Position numbers and translations under genes: made by a program. Below are positions 15,088 to 22,967 of a stretch of DNA of 32,753 bases, one piece after another. Where the stretch lies: contig JAIOSU010000277.1 in NCBI GenBank assembly GCA_021107455.1, positions 1 through 32,753 of the forward strand, given 5' to 3'. This DNA is from Clostridiales bacterium. GTDB taxonomy: Bacteria; Bacillota; Clostridia; Peptostreptococcales; Acidaminobacteraceae. Within the stretch, counting starts at the first letter, position 1, and each line of letters opens with the position of its first letter. The notes beneath the pieces were generated by a model, which had not been told where the DNA came from, searched no databases, and saw only the letters and a list, made by a program, of their open reading frames with translations.

Positions 15088-15714
15088 ATGAACAAGTTAA
15101 TCACTAGATTAAAAGATGAACGCACATTGCTTTTATTGGCTTATTGTTTTAGCGTGCTAAACATTCTATTTGTTAATTTTGTAAATGTAGCACTTTTATC
15201 GAACCAAAATGAGGTCCTTACAATGTGGCTGCCTATATTGCGTGTAGTTTCAAGCGTCGCCTCTATACTAACATTTCTAGCAATATTGACCTTTATCTTT
15301 AAAAAAGCACCCAGGTTTAAATGGATTGGTTATACTTTACTTTTCACAACATTCATAGGCATAACTTACATGAGCAATAGTGCCAGTTTGAATGCTGATT
15401 CGTTGCAACATCCTATCTACATTGTGCTCAATTTAATACATATGTTTCTCAATATCATGATTGCTTACCTCGTTGTTTCGTACCATTTCTGTAGTAGAAA
15501 AATTTTCAACTATGTAATTGCGTTGAAGTTCTTTAGTACCTCTTTGCGCATGGGACTTCCGGTCATATCAGTATTCTTTAGTTCGGGAATCATACGGGTC
15601 ATCACAATCGTATTAATGAATACAGATATGATTCTTAGAATTATGGTCATAGTTGTTTTATTGCTGAGCATATTGTATAAACCTAATGAAAATCTACTTG
15701 AAAATAACCAGTAA
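15088..15714 (+). CDS. Membrane protein of unknown function, 208 residues
   Basis: The protein has about six hydrophobic segments of 18-22 residues, short polar loops and no recognised motif. GGAGG lies 5 bases before the ATG. It is a single-gene unit with a visible promoter and palindrome and a bidirectional terminator after it. The overall form (six segments, basic N-terminus) is like the membrane input domain of sensor proteins, but there is no cytoplasmic output domain. I do not recognise the family. Confidence 0.75.
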   Translation: MNKLITRLKDERTLLLLAYCFSVLNILFVNFVNVALLSNQNEVLTMWLPILRVVSSVASILTFLAILTFIFKKAPRFKWIGYTLLFTTFIGITYMSNSASLNADSLQHPIYIVLNLIHMFLNIMIAYLVVSYHFCSRKIFNYVIALKFFSTSLRMGLPVISVFFSSGIIRVITIVLMNTDMILRIMVIVVLLLSILYKPNENLLENNQ

Positions 15715-15732
15715 AGTATTATAAATCATCTT

Positions 15733-15771
15733 AAAAAACCTTCTCCATATCACAAGCGGAGAAGGTTTTTT
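15733..15771. terminator. Bidirectional terminator
   Basis: AAAAAACCTTCTCC pairs perfectly over 14 bases with GGAGAAGGTTTTTT, with an 11-base loop, between two convergent genes. It serves both. Confidence 0.9.
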
Positions 15772-15774
15772 GAT

Positions 15775-16023
15775 TTAGAATATCATTTTTCTTACTATCA
15801 CTGATTCAAGTGAAGCGAGCTCTGTTTCCATGGATTTGATTTCATCATCCTTATCAGGCAGGAATTCTAAAAGAATCAATCCTTTTGAGCTGCATTGATT
15901 TGTAGACGCTTCGTGTAGACCAAGTCTAGTCTTGATAATGCAGCCATGTTTTGTCAGAAGCTCTTGAACTTTAATTGCTTCATGCTCCCTATCTCCTACT
16001 TGTATTCCTAATATAACTCGCAT
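15775..16023 (-). CDS. Small ACT/NikR-like fold protein
   Basis: The 82-residue product begins MRVILGIQV. The ORF track starts 16 codons earlier, but GGAGG lies 5 bases before this ATG. It has the beta-alpha-beta pattern of small ACT-like or NikR-C-terminal-like proteins. A conserved-looking GCIIKTRLGLHE is followed by a Cys-containing loop (NQCSSKG) and a LILLEF strand. It resembles TM1266-type hydrogenase-system regulators, but no hydrogenase gene is near, so the function is left open. The two Cys could bind metal. A 16-base perfect palindrome lies 20 bases upstream. Confidence 0.65.
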   Translation of the reverse strand: MRVILGIQVGDREHEAIKVQELLTKHGCIIKTRLGLHEASTNQCSSKGLILLEFLPDKDDEIKSMETELASLESVIVRKMIF

Positions 16024-16042
16024 TAGTACCTCCACTAATTTT

Positions 16043-16058
16043 GACATGAATTCATGTC
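16043..16058. promoter_or_regulatory. 16-base perfect palindrome upstream of the ACT-like gene
   Basis: GACATGAATTCATGTC is fully self-complementary and sits about 10 bases upstream of the ribosome site of the ACT-like gene. The position fits an operator near the transcription start. The binding protein is unknown. Confidence 0.5.
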
Positions 16059-16160
16059 TTAATTCGTTCAATACCCACGGATCCTCAAAATAATCGTTTT
16101 TCTTTTAACGAATTTGTCATGTCGTATGTACTCTGTCAGATACCATTTTAGAAAATTCCG

Positions 16161-16169
16161 TGATATAAT
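16161..16169 (+). promoter_or_regulatory. Extended -10 promoter of the GGDEF gene
   Basis: TGATATAAT carries the TG dinucleotide one base before a perfect TATAAT, which can replace a good -35 box; none is evident upstream. It lies 53 bases before the ATG. Confidence 0.5.
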
Positions 16170-16221
16170 TATATGACTTATTGGTAAATCACAAGATTAT
16201 TTAAAAGGTGGTGTTTCAGGC

Positions 16222-17337
16222 ATGTCAACCCTATTCGCACTAGATCTGTTTTCAATTGTGCCACTTCTATTTACAATCAGCCTTGCCAAACGACATATTC
16301 TTGAAAATAAAAAGAATACTTACTATATCGCTGCAGCTTGCATGACCATCATAATTCTGACTCTTGAAATCATTGCCAATTTGATTATCAACTCAAGTGG
16401 TGCTCAACTGGTCGTTGCACATAAAATCGTAAATGTCTTGGGATTTGCTTTGAGCCCGATTGTCCCATTCTTGTTTTTGAAATTTGTTGGTACAACTTCT
16501 CCAGTTTATGATAAGCAAAAACTTTGGGTATTGCCACTGTATCTTAACACTTTGTTATGTATACTCAGTTATTGGATGGGTTTCGTTTTCAAAGTGGACG
16601 CACTTAACCAATATGAAAGAGGCAGTCTATTTTTAGTACCGACATTGGTCTCCCTTTTTTATTTTAGTCTTGTCATATATGAGATCTTGGAAAACCGTGC
16701 AAAGATCGCCAGGCCGGATAAAACGATATTGGTTTTGATTTTTTCGCTCCCCATCCTATCATTTGTATTTCAAATCGCATACCCAAATCTACTACTGATT
16801 TGGCCGAGTGTCTCGTTGAGCTTGCTACTTTACTATATTTATTCCCTGGAAATGCAATACGATTTTGACATACAAACTCAAATCAAGAACCGGACTGCTT
16901 TTGATAAGGAAATGCTCAGGAAATCCGAGCGCAATAATGTCACTTTGTTTGTATTCGATCTTAATAATCTAGAAAGTGTTAACGATCAATTCGGTCATAA
17001 CGAAGGGGATATACTCATCAAGTCATCAGCAACTTTGCTGAATAGATGCTTTATAGAAATTGGTGAAGTATTCCGAATAGGTGGTGATGAATTTTGCGCC
17101 ATTTGTGAGGCTCTGACCGATGAAGATGCTGAAAATGCGCTTCTGACTTTAAAACAATTAATTGATACTTACAACGACAATGTGACAAACAAACTGGAAA
17201 TGGCTCATGGATACGCTCATTATGACCACCTTTCAGGTGAGACAATATACGAGGCACTATCCAGAGCTGACGATTTCATGTATGCCCATAAAGCATATCT
17301 AAAAGCCACATTCGGACGAAGAGCCACCGATCAATAA
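16222..17337 (+). CDS. Membrane diguanylate cyclase (7-TM sensor + GGDEF)
   Basis: The protein has 371 residues. The N-terminal 210 residues contain about seven membrane segments, resembling the 7TM N-terminal sensor domains of some histidine kinases. A GGDEF domain follows, with the active-site loop intact as RIGGDEF (GGDEF at 287-291) and [21 protein letters not shown] as the substrate-binding part. No RxxD inhibitory site precedes the loop, so product feedback at that site is unlikely. It should make c-di-GMP from two GTP at the membrane. AAAGGTGGTG precedes the ATG by 8 bases. Its 3' end overlaps the convergent gene by 7 bases. Confidence 0.88.
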   Translation: MSTLFALDLFSIVPLLFTISLAKRHILENKKNTYYIAAACMTIIILTLEIIANLIINSSGAQLVVAHKIVNVLGFALSPIVPFLFLKFVGTTSPVYDKQKLWVLPLYLNTLLCILSYWMGFVFKVDALNQYERGSLFLVPTLVSLFYFSLVIYEILENRAKIARPDKTILVLIFSLPILSFVFQIAYPNLLLIWPSVSLSLLLYYIYSLEMQYDFDIQTQIKNRTAFDKEMLRKSERNNVTLFVFDLNNLESVNDQFGHNEGDILIKSSATLLNRCFIEIGEVFRIGGDEFCAICEALTDEDAENALLTLKQLIDTYNDNVTNKLEMAHGYAHYDHLSGETIYEALSRADDFMYAHKAYLKATFGRRATDQ

Positions 17338-18257
17338 GATTGGGGCTCTTCAGCTCTTGATCGTAAAATCTTCTCCATCGCTTTACCTCTAGCAAGTTCA
17401 TCAACCAACTTATCGAGATATCGAATTTTTTGCATCAACTCGTCCTCAATTTCCTCTACCCTATAGCCGCAAATCACACCCTTGATCAAAGAAGCATTTT
17501 CATTAAACTTTGGGGCTTCATCAAAGAAATTTTCAAAATTGACTTCATGATCCAGTTGCTTCTGAAAACTGAGTGAATCATAGCCTGTGAGCCAAAATAT
17601 TATCTCATCCACCTCTGCTTTGGTTCTTCCCTTTTTTTCTGCCTTTTGGATATACAGCGGATAGACACTTGCAAATGACATATTAAATATTTTTGGTGTT
17701 TTCGCTTTGGAATCTTTTTTTACATCCATCAAAAAACCTCCCCATTCAAGTTCTAATTTGTCGGTAGTTTCTTGCCAATACTGCATTCGTTCAATATAGT
17801 AATCAATCTTTTCCGTTACGGGATCTGCAAAATCATTGATCCCATACTTCAAAACCATGGCTGTTAATTCATACATTGGTAAACCTATGGCATGTCCGGA
17901 GGTGTGTACTGTTGCACCCGCATGACCAATGGCATGACAAAGAGCACCATACTCAGCATCATCAATTTCTTTCGCTACTGCATGGGAGTCCAAAATCGCA
18001 CGTTTAGCAGTTGGCATCTTGATTTTGCCCCTCGCCCACGTTTCACAAATCTCAAGGCAAGTTCTAGGTCTACTCTCGTCAGGATATTTTGATTCCAACT
18101 GCTTAAGAGTCAATTTGGCACAATCTAGCGCCCACATTACAAGCGTTCTATGATTTTGCCTCTGAATCAAGTCATTCAAGTTTTGTAAACAAAGGCTTTC
18201 GCGTGAAAATAAAATTTTGTTTTTTTTCCTGAATCTTTTTTCTATATCTGCGTACAT
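17331..18257 (-). CDS. Fusion of Imm5-like putative immunity domain and DUF2200 domain
   Basis: The protein has 308 residues in two parts. Residues 35-135 ([16 protein letters not shown], then [19 protein letters not shown] and [19 protein letters not shown]) match the Imm5-type putative immunity fold. Residues 188-300 ([22 protein letters not shown], then IIFWLTGYD and [25 protein letters not shown]) match DUF2200. Both parts are usually separate proteins. No toxin gene is nearby, so an immunity role is doubtful and a housekeeping or stress role is equally possible. The ATG lies inside the last codons of the YczE-like gene (16-base overlap), so translation is coupled. The N-terminal 30 residues are basic and assigned to no domain. 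Confidence 0.75.
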   Translation of the reverse strand: MYADIEKRFRKKNKILFSRESLCLQNLNDLIQRQNHRTLVMWALDCAKLTLKQLESKYPDESRPRTCLEICETWARGKIKMPTAKRAILDSHAVAKEIDDAEYGALCHAIGHAGATVHTSGHAIGLPMYELTAMVLKYGINDFADPVTEKIDYYIERMQYWQETTDKLELEWGGFLMDVKKDSKAKTPKIFNMSFASVYPLYIQKAEKKGRTKAEVDEIIFWLTGYDSLSFQKQLDHEVNFENFFDEAPKFNENASLIKGVICGYRVEEIEDELMQKIRYLDKLVDELARGKAMEKILRSRAEEPQSY

Positions 18258-18862
18258 CGTCTATACCTAAACGGCTCTGCAACTGTCTTTCTAAAAAAGG
18301 CAATGATCGGTCCCATGAAAAATGCGGTCACGAGAGTACCAATTCCAACAGTAGCCCCTAACGAAAACCCGATCAAAGTACAAATCAAATCTGTTCCTAT
18401 ACGGCAATACTGGAATTTAGCTACCTTCTTTTCCGCCATCACAAGTGCAACAGCATCATATGTCGACACTCCCAAATCTCCTGTAAAATAAATGGCCGCA
18501 CCAAAACTGATTGCCAATATTCCTGTTCCAAGTGCCAAAATTCTCACTAATATCGTAGGATCCGGAATCATCATCCCGAACAACAAGGATGAATATTCTA
18601 CCACATACCCCAGTAAAAAAATGTTGATCATCGTACCAAGGCCGATCTTCGTCCGATCAACAAAATAAATTACGACCAGCATCAGCAAATTGAGAAGCAT
18701 ATAAAATGTCCCGTAACCGATCCTAGTCAATCCCCAAACTCCATGTGCGAACACTTGAAAAGGGTCCATCCCGAAAAGCGAGAAATTGAACAGCCCTACA
18801 CTAAAACCACAAATCAAGACACCACCTACGGTCATCAAAACACGTCTTTGTTTTTCATTCAT
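18242..18862 (-). CDS. YczE/YitT-like membrane protein
   Basis: The protein has 206 residues and five or six membrane segments. The N-terminal half contains [14 protein letters not shown] and the second half repeats the pattern with [17 protein letters not shown], which is the internal duplication typical of YczE/YyaS/YitT-type proteins (DUF6198-like). Function is unknown; some relatives are proposed transporters. The ribosome site is modest (AAAGG). It is the first gene of a two-gene unit with the Imm5/DUF2200 fusion. Confidence 0.8.
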   Translation of the reverse strand: MNEKQRRVLMTVGGVLICGFSVGLFNFSLFGMDPFQVFAHGVWGLTRIGYGTFYMLLNLLMLVVIYFVDRTKIGLGTMINIFLLGYVVEYSSLLFGMMIPDPTILVRILALGTGILAISFGAAIYFTGDLGVSTYDAVALVMAEKKVAKFQYCRIGTDLICTLIGFSLGATVGIGTLVTAFFMGPIIAFFRKTVAEPFRYRRCTQI

Positions 18863-18930
18863 AATCTATCTGCCTTTCACATGGTTCATCATTTTTTATA
18901 TTTACTAGAATTATATCACTTTTTGATTCG

Positions 18931-18977
18931 AAAAAAGCGACGATCATAGAAGAATCTTCTAACATCGTCGCTTTTTT
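18931..18977 (-). terminator. Terminator after CoA-disulfide-reductase-like gene
   Basis: AAAAAAGCGACGAT pairs perfectly with ATCGTCGCTTTTTT, with an inner AGAAG/CTTCT helix. It is symmetric enough to work in both directions. Confidence 0.9.
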
Positions 18978-18995
18978 AGTTATTTCATTATTTGA

Positions 18996-21008
18996 TTATC
19001 TTTTCATGCGAGCCATCATTCTTGAAATTCCGCCACCATTCTCAACTTTTGTGAAACCGTAAGCTTTCAGAATTTGTAGTCCGTAGGCACTCCTTGCTCC
19101 AGAAGCACAGTATAAGATAGTCTCTCTTTCTTTATTATCAAGTTTTTTAGCTTGATACTCAAGTTCATCCAGAGGAATATTGATCGCACCTGGAATGGCA
19201 CCATATGAAAACTCTTCTGCGGTACGCACGTCGATAATCAATGGACCAGTTGGAGCCTCTTCCTTAACCTTTTCTTTCACAGCTTCCACTTTTTCTTCCT
19301 TGCTTGATTCTCCGAGTGTTTTCTCTACTGGAGCTGGAAGATCTAAAACAAAGCTTACCGGTGTGACTGCACTGACATAATTGGAAAGACTGATGAATCC
19401 ACCACTGACATTGAATACATTCGTAAATCCTGCACCAGTCAAAATACGAAGAGCCTGGTGACCTTTTTTACCTGTTTTATCATAGACGAAAATCAGTTGA
19501 TCCTTCTTTAGTTGATCAAGATTTGAAGCAAGAATTTCAATTGGAATATTCAAAGATCCTTCAACATGAGCTTTTTCAAATTCGAAAACATCTCTTACAT
19601 CTACCCATTGAGCTTTCTTTCCTTCCAGATATGCATCAATCTCATTGATTGTCATAGTAGGAGAGAAACCTGAGATTCTATTTTCAGCCACATATGCAGC
19701 CATGTTCATTGCATCGTTGGCATTTCCGAGTGGTGGAGAATAAGCAAAATCGATATCCGCTAAATCAGATACTGTAAGTTTTGATGCAACAGCCACAGCA
19801 AGAACATCTAGTCTTCTATCTGCCCCTGCATAGCCAGCAGTTTGTCCACCTAGTACGATACCAGTTTCTTTGTCATAAACAACAAGCAAACTCACCATCT
19901 CTGCTCCAGGATAATAGGAAGTATGGTGTTCTTTATGGACTACGATTGCATCAGCGTCAATACCTTCTGCTCTTGCAGCTTTTAATGAGAGTCCTGTCAT
20001 ACCTGCAACCGCTTCAAAAACTCTTACGATTGAGGTGCCTATTGGTCCACTGTATTCATGATTTTTTCCAAGTGCATTTTCAGCGGCGATTCTACCTTGA
20101 CGGTTTGCCGGTCCTGCAAGAGGAATTCTTACTTTTTTACCGAGAACACGATGTTCGAATTCAATCATGTCGCCAGCACCATAAATATTCTCATCACTCG
20201 TTCTGAGTGTTGAATCAACAAGCAGTCCTCCAGCTTCTCCCATGGCAAGACCAGATTCCTGAGCCAATTTAAGAGTAGGACGAACGCCGATTGAAAGTAA
20301 AACCATATCCGCATTCACGATTGTGCCATCTTTAAGTTTGACATTCTTACTTGCAATCTCAGCAAGCGCTTTGTTCGTATATAAATCGACTCCATAAGAA
20401 ATCATTTCCTGCTGGATAAATCCTGCTATTTCAGCTTCCATGATTCCCATGACATGTGGCATCATTTCGATAACGGATACTTTCATACCTCTTTTTGCAA
20501 GTGCTTCGGTCATTTCAAGTCCTATGAAACCACCTCCGACAACAACAGCTGTTTTTGGTTTTTCATTTTCTATAAAAGAATTGATTCGATCCATGTCATC
20601 AAGCGTCCATAATTGAAAAACATGATTTTGATCTGCACCTGGAAGTGGTGGTGCTATAGGTTTTCCACCTTGAGCCAGGATCAGTTTGGTGTATTCAAAT
20701 GTTTTCTTTTCACCTGTTCTCGAATCTACTGTATGCACAATTTTGTTTTCTCTGTCAATTTCTGTTGCAGTTGTATATATATGAACCGCTGTTTGATACT
20801 CGTCATTAAAACTCTCAGGACTTTGTAATATAAGTTTTGATCTGCTTTTAATATCTCCGCCAATATAATAAGGCAGTCCACAGTTAGCAAATGATATATC
20901 TGCACCAGCCTCTAGAATTGTAATTTGAGCGTCTGCCGAAAGTCTTCTCGCTTTTGCCGCCGCCGTAGCACCTGCAGCTACACCACCAATGATAACAATT
21001 TTCTCCAT
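18996..21008 (-). CDS. CoA-disulfide reductase/NADH polysulfide reductase-like enzyme with two rhodanese domains
   Basis: The protein has 670 residues. Residues 1-440 are a FAD/NADH flavoprotein of the CoA-disulfide reductase branch. The FAD motif is IIGGVAAGATAA, the active-site segment SFANCGLPYYIGG has redox Cys43, and a second Rossmann motif is VVVGGGFIGLEM. Residues 450-545 are a rhodanese domain whose catalytic loop reads VYDKTGKKGH, with Asp where Cys is expected, so it cannot carry a persulfide. A Glu/Lys-rich linker follows. Residues 585-665 are a second rhodanese domain with an intact loop, LYCASGARS. The enzyme probably reduces CoA persulfide or polysulfide with NADH. AGAGGTGATT precedes the ATG. 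A CsoR/CstR-like operator lies in its leader. Confidence 0.88.
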   Translation of the reverse strand: MEKIVIIGGVAAGATAAAKARRLSADAQITILEAGADISFANCGLPYYIGGDIKSRSKLILQSPESFNDEYQTAVHIYTTATEIDRENKIVHTVDSRTGEKKTFEYTKLILAQGGKPIAPPLPGADQNHVFQLWTLDDMDRINSFIENEKPKTAVVVGGGFIGLEMTEALAKRGMKVSVIEMMPHVMGIMEAEIAGFIQQEMISYGVDLYTNKALAEIASKNVKLKDGTIVNADMVLLSIGVRPTLKLAQESGLAMGEAGGLLVDSTLRTSDENIYGAGDMIEFEHRVLGKKVRIPLAGPANRQGRIAAENALGKNHEYSGPIGTSIVRVFEAVAGMTGLSLKAARAEGIDADAIVVHKEHHTSYYPGAEMVSLLVVYDKETGIVLGGQTAGYAGADRRLDVLAVAVASKLTVSDLADIDFAYSPPLGNANDAMNMAAYVAENRISGFSPTMTINEIDAYLEGKKAQWVDVRDVFEFEKAHVEGSLNIPIEILASNLDQLKKDQLIFVYDKTGKKGHQALRILTGAGFTNVFNVSGGFISLSNYVSAVTPVSFVLDLPAPVEKTLGESSKEEKVEAVKEKVKEEAPTGPLIIDVRTAEEFSYGAIPGAINIPLDELEYQAKKLDNKERETILYCASGARSAYGLQILKAYGFTKVENGGGISRMMARMKR

Positions 21009-21078
21009 TTAATCACCTCTAATAATTTATTCAATAGTGAAATTGCGAAGCCTGGTGACTTCGAATTTTTCATTTCAT

Positions 21079-21097
21079 ACCCCCTACCCTGGGGGGT
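21079..21097. promoter_or_regulatory. CsoR/CstR-like operator
   Basis: ACCCCC and GGGGGT face each other across TACCCTG, just downstream of the -10 box of the rhodanese gene. C-run/G-run dyads of this form are bound by the CsoR family (copper-sensing CsoR, persulfide-sensing CstR). With a persulfide-related enzyme downstream, a CstR-type regulator is the better guess. No such gene is in the window. Confidence 0.6.
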
Positions 21098-21104
21098 CAA
21101 TTAC

Positions 21105-21133
21105 ATTCTATAGGTAATTTCAGTAAATGTCAA
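21105..21133 (-). promoter_or_regulatory. Promoter of the CoA-disulfide-reductase-like gene
   Basis: On the minus strand a consensus -35 TTGACA is separated by 17 bases from TAGAAT. The transcription start would fall at the edge of the C/G-run dyad, so a repressor there would block initiation. Confidence 0.7.
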
Positions 21134-21138
21134 CCCAC

Positions 21139-21182
21139 AAAAAAGTGACGATCCAGAAATTATTCCATATCGTCACTTTTTT
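21139..21182 (-). terminator. Terminator after EAL-HDOD gene
   Basis: AAAAAAGTGACGAT pairs perfectly with ATCGTCACTTTTTT around a 16-base loop, directly after the stop codon. It shares the GACGAT core of the hairpin at 18931. Confidence 0.88.
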
Positions 21183-21191
21183 AAGTTTTGC

Positions 21192-22403
21192 TTATTCATA
21201 AATCATCGCAACTATATCACGTGCCCATATAAGCGAATCTCGATAATTCATTGAAAGCTCCCCCTCTGTTATTCCGAGATGTTGGCCAAGCAACTCCGCC
21301 GAAGACCAATCTCCTCTTTCATAGTTATGAATGACATTGTAGACCGGTGCGAGAACGCCTTGGTTCATTGTAAGCGCATCGAATACCGATTTTGGTAACG
21401 AGATGCCCTCCAGCGCTTCACTCATGGATTGGTCAAGCATTGCGTCAATAGTACTGAAGAGTCCCATCATGGATGCTTCATGCTTGATTTTTCTCATGTG
21501 ACCATTTGTTGCAATAAGTTCAGAAAATTTGGTCCGTACTAAAGCCAAGCGCATCAACTCTTGAGGTTTATGCTCACTTAAATCGCGAAGCATCATTATA
21601 CTGATCCATCTCTCGATTTCTTTAAGTCCCATATAAGTCAACGCTCGTTTGATGGAGTACACCAGGTCATTTCCAGCACGAGTGCTGATGACTCTCATCA
21701 AACGATAAGCAAGTTTAATATCTTTTTCGATAATCTCTGCTAAAATCTGATAGCTGGGTTCAATCTTTTTAAGTTCGGTCATTAGTCGAAAATACTGTAT
21801 TTTGGTAGTGGTCTTGTCTCCAGATTTTCCTATAATATCGGGTTTGCTGAAAAAGTAGCCCTGAAACAAATGAAAGCCCATTTCCTTAGCCATTTTAAAT
21901 TCCGCTTCCGTTTCAACTTTTTCAGCGAGTATAATTTTTCCTTGATTGAGTGCTTGCTTCACATCACTGCGAATCCTATCAAGTGGAGATGATAACATAT
22001 CAAATTTTATGATATCCGCCAGTGGAATGAGTGGATAATCATTGTATGATTCAGAGAAATCGTCAAGCGCTATCTTATATCCCTTGGATTTCAAATTCTC
22101 CAGTTGTTCAATTAAATTCTGATCCACAATTACAGTCTCAAGCACTTCTACAATCAAACAACTAGGTTCTATCAGCTCTGCCAAATCCATATTTAAAAAA
22201 GTGGCATCAAAATTGACAAACGCACGCTTATCTTCAACGTATTCTTCAATACCGGATTCAAAAAGACCACTAATGATAGTAGCCGTTGACTGGACATCCG
22301 ATGTTCCATCATATGCTTTTGAGTCATGCTCCGATCTGAATAGAAGCTCATATCCATACACTTCTAACATTCGATTAAATATCGGTTGTCTTGCAATGAA
22401 CAT
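21192..22403 (-). CDS. EAL-HDOD signalling protein (YuxH type)
   Basis: The protein has 403 residues and begins MFIARQPIFNRMLEVYGYELLFR, the standard opening of EAL-HDOD (YuxH) proteins. The track's start, nine codons earlier, was dropped because AGGAGG sits 4 bases before this ATG. The EAL-like part (1-190) keeps EVLET, a DDFSE loop and AEKVET, but it lacks the full EAL and DDFG signatures, so phosphodiesterase activity is uncertain. The HDOD domain fills 195-390 and lacks HD catalytic residues. Such proteins often act as c-di-GMP-linked protein-interaction scaffolds in motility or stress. It is divergent from the 22573 gene. Confidence 0.88.
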   Translation of the reverse strand: MFIARQPIFNRMLEVYGYELLFRSEHDSKAYDGTSDVQSTATIISGLFESGIEEYVEDKRAFVNFDATFLNMDLAELIEPSCLIVEVLETVIVDQNLIEQLENLKSKGYKIALDDFSESYNDYPLIPLADIIKFDMLSSPLDRIRSDVKQALNQGKIILAEKVETEAEFKMAKEMGFHLFQGYFFSKPDIIGKSGDKTTTKIQYFRLMTELKKIEPSYQILAEIIEKDIKLAYRLMRVISTRAGNDLVYSIKRALTYMGLKEIERWISIMMLRDLSEHKPQELMRLALVRTKFSELIATNGHMRKIKHEASMMGLFSTIDAMLDQSMSEALEGISLPKSVFDALTMNQGVLAPVYNVIHNYERGDWSSAELLGQHLGITEGELSMNYRDSLIWARDIVAMIYE

Positions 22404-22473
22404 AGCGCCTCCTAAATCGATTGAATCCATGATTCTTTTCTCACAGTATATGCCTTATAACATTTAAAATCCT

Positions 22474-22486
22474 ATGCAATTTGCAT
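22474..22486. promoter_or_regulatory. Palindrome in divergent intergenic region
   Basis: ATGCAA-T-TTGCAT is a perfect 6-base inverted repeat between the EAL-HDOD gene and the divergent small membrane-protein gene. It may be a shared operator; nothing else supports that. Confidence 0.35.
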
Positions 22487-22572
22487 TATTTAATCACAAA
22501 TACTCATTCCCTAGTGCAATTATGATGAAAATATGATTAAATAGATTATATTGACCACAAGGAGAGCGCATA

Positions 22573-22947
22573 ATGGAAAATTTAGGTTTAATTATTTTTG
22601 GTGTATTGTTGGCTGTTGGAGCTGGTGTAGTTTTTTATTTGAATTACAATAGAAAGCGCAACCTCAACAAGTTGTTTGAGCAAGTGGCTGAAGCACTGAA
22701 AACAATTCCAAAGCAGAAGAAGAACAATTTCTTGCTTTTCATGTTCAAAGACAGCATGTCTGCATCAAAAAAGAAAACAAAAACAACATCTGCTTTAGAG
22801 AAAAACATGAGTCCAAAGCAACTTGAAATTCAAATGATTCAAATGGCAACAATTCTTAAAGACCGTTCTAAAGTAACTGATAAAAAAACCAAGAATGCCC
22901 TTAAATTGCTAGATGATTATCTGGCTTGGGAAAAAAATAAAAAGTGA
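22573..22947 (+). CDS. Small membrane-anchored basic protein, unknown
   Basis: The 124-residue protein has one N-terminal membrane segment (residues 4-23, LGLIIFGVLLAVGAGVVFYL). A strongly basic cytoplasmic part follows, rich in Lys, with a helical segment LNKLFEQVAEALKTI and a second one near the end. AAGGAG lies 8 bases before the ATG. No family is recognised. The layout suggests a membrane-tethered protein that binds nucleic acid or another acidic partner. It ends exactly at the convergent MFS gene with a shared terminator. Confidence 0.7.
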   Translation: MENLGLIIFGVLLAVGAGVVFYLNYNRKRNLNKLFEQVAEALKTIPKQKKNNFLLFMFKDSMSASKKKTKTTSALEKNMSPKQLEIQMIQMATILKDRSKVTDKKTKNALKLLDDYLAWEKNKK

Positions 22948-22967
22948 TCACTCGATCACTTTTTTTA
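22941..22967. terminator. Bidirectional terminator formed by two stop codons
   Basis: AAAGTGATC pairs with GATCACTTT around the loop ACTC, with A and T runs outside. The stop codons of both convergent genes (TGA and, on the other strand, TGA as TCA) are adjacent within the left arm. Confidence 0.8.

Noticed and set aside
15775-16023. Annotation as hydrogenase-system regulator
   Set aside because: The fold looks similar, but no hydrogenase or maturation gene is in the window and the sequence match is loose.
16061-16114. AATTCGTT and AACGAATT, an 8-base inverted repeat 38 bases apart, as a leader structure
   Set aside because: The loop is long and unstructured and no regulatory RNA motif fits.
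19781-20206. 141-codon plus-strand ORF rich in Gln, Leu and His
   Set aside because: It is a shadow of the CoA-disulfide-reductase-like gene, with no ribosome site.
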